The translations under genes were made by a program, and so were the position numbers. From positions 1 to 11,807 of the forward strand of contig DATKEH010000241.1 of NCBI GenBank assembly GCA_035546355.1: DNA of 11,807 nucleotides, in the 5' to 3' direction. Below are positions 8,069 through 11,807 of this stretch, piece by piece. Positions within the stretch are counted from its first letter, which is position 1. Every line of letters starts with the position of its first letter. Source of the DNA: DATKEH01 sp035546355 (GTDB lineage: Bacteria; Acidobacteriota; Thermoanaerobaculia; Multivoradales; JAIOJS01). The notes beneath the pieces were generated by a model, which saw nothing but the letters and a program-made list of their open reading frames with translations, was not told where the DNA came from and made no database searches.

Positions 8069-9856
8069 ATGCATCTCCAAGCCGTCGACTGGGCGGTCGT
8101 CCTCGGCTTCCTCGGCCTGTCGCTGGCCGTCGGCGTCGCGCTGTCGCGCCGCGCCGGCTCGAGCTTCGCCGAGTTCTTCCTCTCGGGGCGCAACATGCCC
8201 TGGTGGCTGCTCGGGGTGTCGATGGTGGCGACCACCTTCTCGACCGATACCCCCAACCTGGTCACCGACATCGTGCGCACCGGCGGGGTGGCCGGCAACT
8301 GGGTGTGGTGGGCCTTCCTGCTCACCGGCATGGTCACCACCTTCGTCTACGCGCGGCTGTGGCGCCGCTCGGGGGTCGAGACCGACATCGGCTTCTACGA
8401 GCTGCGCTACTCGGGGCGGCTGGCCCGCTTCCTGCGCGGCTTCCGCGCCGTCTACCTGGGGGCGTTCTTCAACGTCGTCATCATGGCCTCGGTGACGCTC
8501 GCCGCGATCAAGATCGCCGGCGTCCTGCTCGGCGTGTCGCCGGGGGTCGCCGTGCTGGTGGCCGGCACCGTCACCGTCCTGTACTCGATGCTGGGCGGCC
8601 TCACCGGCGTGCTGCTCACCGACTTCGTGCTCTTCGCGGTGGCCCTGACGGGGTCGGTGGCGGCCGCCTGGTACGCCCTCGACCGCCCGGAGGTGGGGGG
8701 TCTCGACGGGCTGCTGGCCCATCCGGCGGTGCGCGGCCGGCTGGACCTGGTGCCCGACTTTTCCGACCCGTCCTTCGCGGTGGCGGTATTCGTCATCCCC
8801 CTGGCCGTGCAGTGGTGGAGCGTGTGGTACCCCGGCGCCGAGCCGGGGGGCGGCGGTTACGTGGCGCAGCGCATGCTCGCCGCCCGCAGCGAGGGGCACG
8901 CGCAGGGAGCGACGCTGCTGTTCAACGTCGCCCACTACGCGTTGCGCCCCTGGCCGTGGATCGTCGTGGCGCTGGCGTCGCTGGTGGTGTATCCGGACCT
9001 CGAGGCGCTGGCCGCCGCCTTCCCGGCGGTCGAGGGGCGGGTCGTCGGCCACGACCTCGCCTATCCGGCGATGCTCACCTTCCTGCCGCCCGGGCTGCTG
9101 GGGCTGGTGGTGGCGTCGCTGGTGGCGGCCTACATGTCGACCATCTCCACCCATCTCAACTGGGGCGCCTCCTACCTGGTGCACGACGTCTATCGGCGCT
9201 TCCTTCGCCCCGGCGCCTCCGAGCGCCAGCTGGTGCGGGCGGGGCGCATCGCCACCGTGGCGCTGATGGCGGCGGCGGCCCTGCTGTCGCTGTGGCTGTC
9301 CAACGCCCTGCAGGCCTTCCAGCTGATGCTGCAGATCGGCGCCGGCACCGGCCTGCTCTTCCTGCTGCGCTGGTTCTGGTGGCGGGTCAACGCCGCCAGC
9401 GAGCTGGTGGCGATGGGGGTGTCGTTCGCGGTGGCGGCGTACTTCGAGCTCGGCGGCGGCCGGGTGGCCGGGGTCGAGCTGGCGGGGTGGCAGCGGCTGG
9501 TGGCGGGAGTGGCGATCACCAGCGTCGCCTGGATCGCCACCGCGCTGCTCAGCCGGCCGGCCGACGAGGCGACCCTGCGCGACTTCTGCCGCCGCATCCG
9601 CCCGGGCGGCCCGGGATGGCGGGCGGTGCGCCGGCGCGCCGCCGCCGCCGGCGAGCCCCTACCGGAGGGGGGCGGCGAGCTGCCGGTGGGCATCGCCTGC
9701 GCCGCGCTGGGCGCGCTGGGCGTTTACGCCGCGCTCTTCGCCACCGGTCTCGCCCTCTACGGCCGCGGGGTGGCGGCCGCCGCTCTGGGCGTGGTCGCCG
9801 CCGCCGCCGCCGTCACCATCCGCCAGCTGTGGGGGCGCCTGGCGCCGCGGGGCTGA
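8069..9856 (+). CDS. SSS-family sodium:solute symporter
   Basis: A 595-residue inner-membrane secondary transporter of the SSS family (PF00474; SGLT/PutP relatives) that couples solute uptake to sodium. The ATG at 8069 opens directly into TM1 (VDWAVVLGFLGLSLAVGVAL). Family marks: FFLSGRNMPWWLLGVSMVAT (36-55), the QRMLAARSEGHAQGA block (267-281), and AAYMSTISTHLNWGASYLV (353-371), whose Ser/Thr residues match the Na2-site helix. The FSTDTPNLVTDIVRTGG and GFYELRYSGR segments and the tail RRIRPGGPGW (508-517) match a widespread subfamily of unassigned substrate. Two more helices follow (~540-561 and 566-583). Residues 255-263 carry a Gly-rich loop (PGAEPGGGG). There is no Shine-Dalgarno site. 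The M14 peptidase gene follows after 55 bp on the same strand and is probably co-transcribed, suggesting uptake of amino acids or peptides, though this is only context. Confidence 0.92.
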   Translation: MHLQAVDWAVVLGFLGLSLAVGVALSRRAGSSFAEFFLSGRNMPWWLLGVSMVATTFSTDTPNLVTDIVRTGGVAGNWVWWAFLLTGMVTTFVYARLWRRSGVETDIGFYELRYSGRLARFLRGFRAVYLGAFFNVVIMASVTLAAIKIAGVLLGVSPGVAVLVAGTVTVLYSMLGGLTGVLLTDFVLFAVALTGSVAAAWYALDRPEVGGLDGLLAHPAVRGRLDLVPDFSDPSFAVAVFVIPLAVQWWSVWYPGAEPGGGGYVAQRMLAARSEGHAQGATLLFNVAHYALRPWPWIVVALASLVVYPDLEALAAAFPAVEGRVVGHDLAYPAMLTFLPPGLLGLVVASLVAAYMSTISTHLNWGASYLVHDVYRRFLRPGASERQLVRAGRIATVALMAAAALLSLWLSNALQAFQLMLQIGAGTGLLFLLRWFWWRVNAASELVAMGVSFAVAAYFELGGGRVAGVELAGWQRLVAGVAITSVAWIATALLSRPADEATLRDFCRRIRPGGPGWRAVRRRAAAAGEPLPEGGGELPVGIACAALGALGVYAALFATGLALYGRGVAAAALGVVAAAAAVTIRQLWGRLAPRG

Positions 9857-9880
9857 GGCCGCTGCGGCGGGCGCGGCCAC

Positions 9881-9886
9881 TACAAT
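9881..9886 (+). promoter_or_regulatory. Candidate internal -10 element before the M14 gene
   Basis: TACAAT (5 of 6 to TATAAT) in the 55-bp gap after the symporter stop, 25 nt before the chosen ATG at 9912. No -35 is recognisable at 16-18 nt. It could give the peptidase some expression independent of the symporter. Confidence 0.3.
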
Positions 9887-9911
9887 GGCCGTCGCACCCG
9901 GGAAATCCGCG

Positions 9912-11594
9912 ATGACGAGACCCCTGTTCGCGCTGCTCGCCGCCCTTGCCCTGCCAGCGGCGGCCTCCGCGTTCACCGCCGAGCAGCTGTGGCAGGCGTG
10001 GCCGCAGGCGCGCTTCGTCGCCCAGCCGGCCCCCTGCGTGCGGCCCACCGACCTCGAGCGCTACCTGCGGGACCTCGCTACCCGCCACCCCGAGGGCCTG
10101 CGGCTCGAGGAGGTCGGCCGCTCGGTGCAGGGGCGGGCGATCCGCCTGCTCACCCTCGGCGGCGGCGAACGCGAGGTGCTGCTCTGGTCGCAGATGCACG
10201 GCGACGAGCCCTCCGCCACGCCGGCGCTGCTCGACCTGGTGGACTTCCTGCTGTCGCGGCCCGAGGATCCCGCGGCGGCGCAGATCCTCGACCGGCTCAC
10301 CCTGCGCATCGTCCCGATGCTCAACCCCGACGGCAGCGAGGTCTACGCGCGGCGCAACGCCCAGGCCATCGACGTCAACCGCGACGCCCTGTCGCTGGCG
10401 ACGCCCGAGGGGCGGCTGCTCAAAGAGCTGCGCGACCGCTACCGGCCGATCCTCGGCTTCAACCTGCACGACCAGGACCGGCGCAAGACGGTCGGCGACA
10501 GCGGGGTGCTGGCCACCAACGCGGTGCTGGCGGTGGCCGGCGACCCGGAGGGGACCATCACCCCCGGCCGGATGCGCGCCAAGCGGGCCAGCGCCGCCAT
10601 GGTCACCGCCCTCGCCCCCTTCGTCCCCGGCGGCATGGCCCGCTACGACGAGGACTGGAGCCCGCGCGCCTTCGGCGACAACCTCACCGCCTGGGGCACG
10701 CCGGTGGTGCTGCTGGAGAGCGGCGGGCTGCCCGCCGGGATGGGCTACGAGGACCTGACGCGCCTGAGCTTCGTCGCCCTGCTGCGCGCGCTCGAGGACC
10801 TGGCGCGCGACGACCTCGCCGGCCACGACCCGGCGCTCTACGACGGGCTGCCGCGCAACGAGAGCGACGCCTGGGTCGACGTGGCGCTGCGCGGCGGCCG
10901 GGTGTGGCAACCCGGGACGCCCCGGCCCTATCGCGCCGACGTCGCCTTCGACGTGCTGCGCGACGACCGCGCCGCCGCCGGCTGTCCCGGGCCGCACCGC
11001 AGCGGCTCGCAGGTGGTGGAAGTGGGAGATGCTCGCTTCCTCGCCGCCGGCCGCGACGTCGACGCCGCCGGGGAGCTGCTGCTGCCCGCCTTCGGGGTAG
11101 GGGTCGACGGCTGGCGCGCCCGCCGCTGGCTCGACGGCGCGGCGCTGGCGCGGCTGGCGCGCTCGGGCGTCGGCACGGTGCGCTGGGCGGTGCCGCGCCG
11201 GCATCTCGGGGCGGCGCTGGAGCGGGCGCGGCAGCTGGCGGCGCAGGGGAGGCCGCGGATCGAGGTCGTGGCGCGGCCGGCCGAGCTGCCCTGGCTGGTC
11301 CTGTCCGGCCCTCCCGAGCGCTCCGGCGACGCCACCCTGGCCGGCCGCGTGGAGGCCGTCGCCGGCGTGCGCTCGGCCAGGGAGCTGGCGGCGCTGCCGG
11401 CGGCGGCGGCGCTGGCCCGCCTGTGGGGCGTGCCCGACCCGGCGGCCTCCTGGCCGGTGGTGCGGCCCGGCGCCGCCGCCTCGCTGCTGCGGGTCGACCC
11501 GGGGGGCGACGAGGGGGAGGACCTCGACCTCCGCCGCGCCCGCCTGGTGGGCGCCTGGCTCGACGGCGTCGAGGTGGAGGCTTCCGGCTGGTGA
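9912..11594 (+). CDS. Exported M14 zinc carboxypeptidase with degenerate amidohydrolase-like C-terminal region
   Basis: A 560-residue secreted or periplasmic metallopeptidase. The ATG at 9912 gives a clean signal peptide (MTRPLFALLAALALPAAASA, residues 1-20); an earlier in-frame ATG at 9885 would only add a poor leader. The M14 domain spans ~45-300. Zinc ligands are His96 and Glu99 (MHGDEPS) and His186 (GFNLHDQD). NPDG is at 138-141, substrate-binding Asn156-Arg157 in DVNRD, and catalytic Glu269 in VVLLESGG. All key residues are present, so removal of C-terminal amino acids from peptides is likely, specificity unknown. The last ~240 residues are unusual: VALRGGRVWQPGTPRPYRADVAF, VVEVGDARFL..DAAGELLLPAFGVG and, at the end, RPGAAASLLRVDPG with GAWLDGVEV resemble the flanking beta-sandwich strands of amidohydrolases, without the HxH metal site. 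The gene follows the symporter by 55 bp, and a REP hairpin lies just downstream. Confidence 0.88.
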   Translation: MTRPLFALLAALALPAAASAFTAEQLWQAWPQARFVAQPAPCVRPTDLERYLRDLATRHPEGLRLEEVGRSVQGRAIRLLTLGGGEREVLLWSQMHGDEPSATPALLDLVDFLLSRPEDPAAAQILDRLTLRIVPMLNPDGSEVYARRNAQAIDVNRDALSLATPEGRLLKELRDRYRPILGFNLHDQDRRKTVGDSGVLATNAVLAVAGDPEGTITPGRMRAKRASAAMVTALAPFVPGGMARYDEDWSPRAFGDNLTAWGTPVVLLESGGLPAGMGYEDLTRLSFVALLRALEDLARDDLAGHDPALYDGLPRNESDAWVDVALRGGRVWQPGTPRPYRADVAFDVLRDDRAAAGCPGPHRSGSQVVEVGDARFLAAGRDVDAAGELLLPAFGVGVDGWRARRWLDGAALARLARSGVGTVRWAVPRRHLGAALERARQLAAQGRPRIEVVARPAELPWLVLSGPPERSGDATLAGRVEAVAGVRSARELAALPAAAALARLWGVPDPAASWPVVRPGAAASLLRVDPGGDEGEDLDLRRARLVGAWLDGVEVEASGW

Positions 11595-11610
11595 GGTGCG
11601 GCTCCCGGAC

Positions 11611-11637
11611 GGGCCGGCGCGGAGGCCGGCCCCTACG
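11611..11637 (-). repeat. REP-type palindrome, copy 2 (inverted relative to copy 1)
   Basis: On the minus strand it reads CGTAG then the stem GGGCCGGC, loop CTCCGC, GCCGGCCC (plus-strand arms 11611-11618 and 11625-11632, CTACG at 11633-11637). It matches copy 1 at 23 of 27 positions. All four differences are in the stem and form two compensatory pair swaps. It begins 16 bp after the M14 stop and could also act as a 3' mRNA-stabilising or attenuating hairpin. Confidence 0.7.
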
Positions 11638-11685
11638 CCCGGAGAGCGCGGGGGCCGTGGATGAGGCACCAGCCGTCGTAGGAAT

Positions 11686-11807
11686 GATTGATGTGAGATT
11701 GACAAACACGTAAACCAATAACCAGAAGACTGCCATGATGGTGCTCACCTGATCATTGTACCGCTTGGATAGAAACTGCGGCATCGTGGTAATCTTGTTT
11801 TTTAAAT
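11686..11807 (-). pseudogene. Fragment of a second, SGLT-type sodium:solute symporter gene (continues off right edge)
   Basis: Read on the minus strand from the right edge, the frame gives ITTMPQFLSKRYNDQVSTIM followed by AVFWLLVYVFVNLTSI. This is strongly like the TM3-region block of SGLT/vSGLT symporters ('T.PEFLEKRFN...TILAVFW...FVNLTS'). After 'NLTSI' (about 11686) the expected 'LYLGA' is replaced by unrelated GC-rich sequence, so the gene is broken there. Its base composition is close to balanced, unlike everything else in the window. The 5' part lies beyond the edge. It is not part of the complete symporter at 8069-9856, which belongs to a different subfamily. It may be a truncated foreign gene or an assembly join; both fit. 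Confidence 0.65.

Noticed and set aside
5338..8340. A single 1000-codon minus-strand frame covering the S66 gene and running on upstream
   Set aside because: The upstream part is an out-of-frame reading of the S12 hydrolase gene. Homology, the GTGA overlap and the Tat signal place the S66 start at 6390.
11634..11683. Minus-strand stretch reading YDGWCLIHGPRALRA and ending at the TAG of REP copy 2, perhaps the 3' end of another gene
   Set aside because: It is only about 15 codons, without a start or recognised family, and next to the composition break. Too short to support.
9813..11705. A 630-codon open frame on the minus strand opposite the M14 gene, and similar long frames opposite or beside the receptor, ABC and symporter genes
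   Set aside because: In DNA this GC-rich, stop codons are rare in all frames. The products are Arg/Ala/Pro/Gly or His/Gln/Val low-complexity strings without domains, while the opposite or alternative frame carries clear conserved motifs.

Overview
The window is very GC-rich, with G/C at most third codon positions, except for the last ~120 bases. It encodes a diderm envelope: a TonB-dependent outer-membrane receptor, a start fragment that looks like an outer-membrane lipoprotein-sorting protein, and several exported hydrolases. The protein styles (LolA-like 'sorting' proteins, receptors with an N-terminal carboxypeptidase-regulatory-like domain, an SSS symporter with an RPGGPGW tail) recall GC-rich Acidobacteriota or a related environmental lineage. 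That placement is an inference from style only.

Layout, left to right. (1) 1-161, minus: start of an exported LolA-like protein, running off the left edge. (2) 262-2358, minus: TonB-dependent receptor. (3) 2408-4629, plus: a two-gene ABC-2 exporter (NatA/YhaQ-like ATPase and NatB/YhaP-like permease) coupled through a TTGA stop/start overlap. (4) 4651-4992, minus: small, very acidic exported hypothetical protein. (5) 5122-5319, plus: 65-residue DUF104/AF2212-like putative antitoxin with no visible toxin. (6) 5338-7943, minus: two-gene operon of a Sec-exported S12 serine hydrolase and a Tat-exported S66 LD-carboxypeptidase, coupled by a GTGA overlap. (7) 8069-11594, plus: an SSS-family sodium:solute symporter, then an exported M14 zinc carboxypeptidase with an unusual C-terminal half. 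(8) 11595-11807: a REP hairpin, then an abrupt drop in GC carrying a piece of a different, SGLT-type symporter gene that continues off the right edge.

How the genes may work together. Genes at 5338-11594 combine three exported peptidase-like enzymes of different classes (S12, S66, M14) with a sodium-coupled transporter, divergently arranged around one 125-bp control region. A set for breaking down peptides or murein peptides and taking up the products is a reasonable inference; substrates cannot be read from sequence.

Most interesting points. Two copies of a 27-bp GTAG-headed REP-type palindrome (8008-8034 and 11611-11637) differ by two compensatory stem changes while keeping the same loop. 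One of them occupies the -35 positions of both divergent promoters in region 7. The M14 protein carries what looks like a degenerate amidohydrolase-like module without its metal-binding histidines. The right end may be an assembly chimera or a foreign insertion. There is no CRISPR array, tRNA, rRNA, transposase or phage gene in view.
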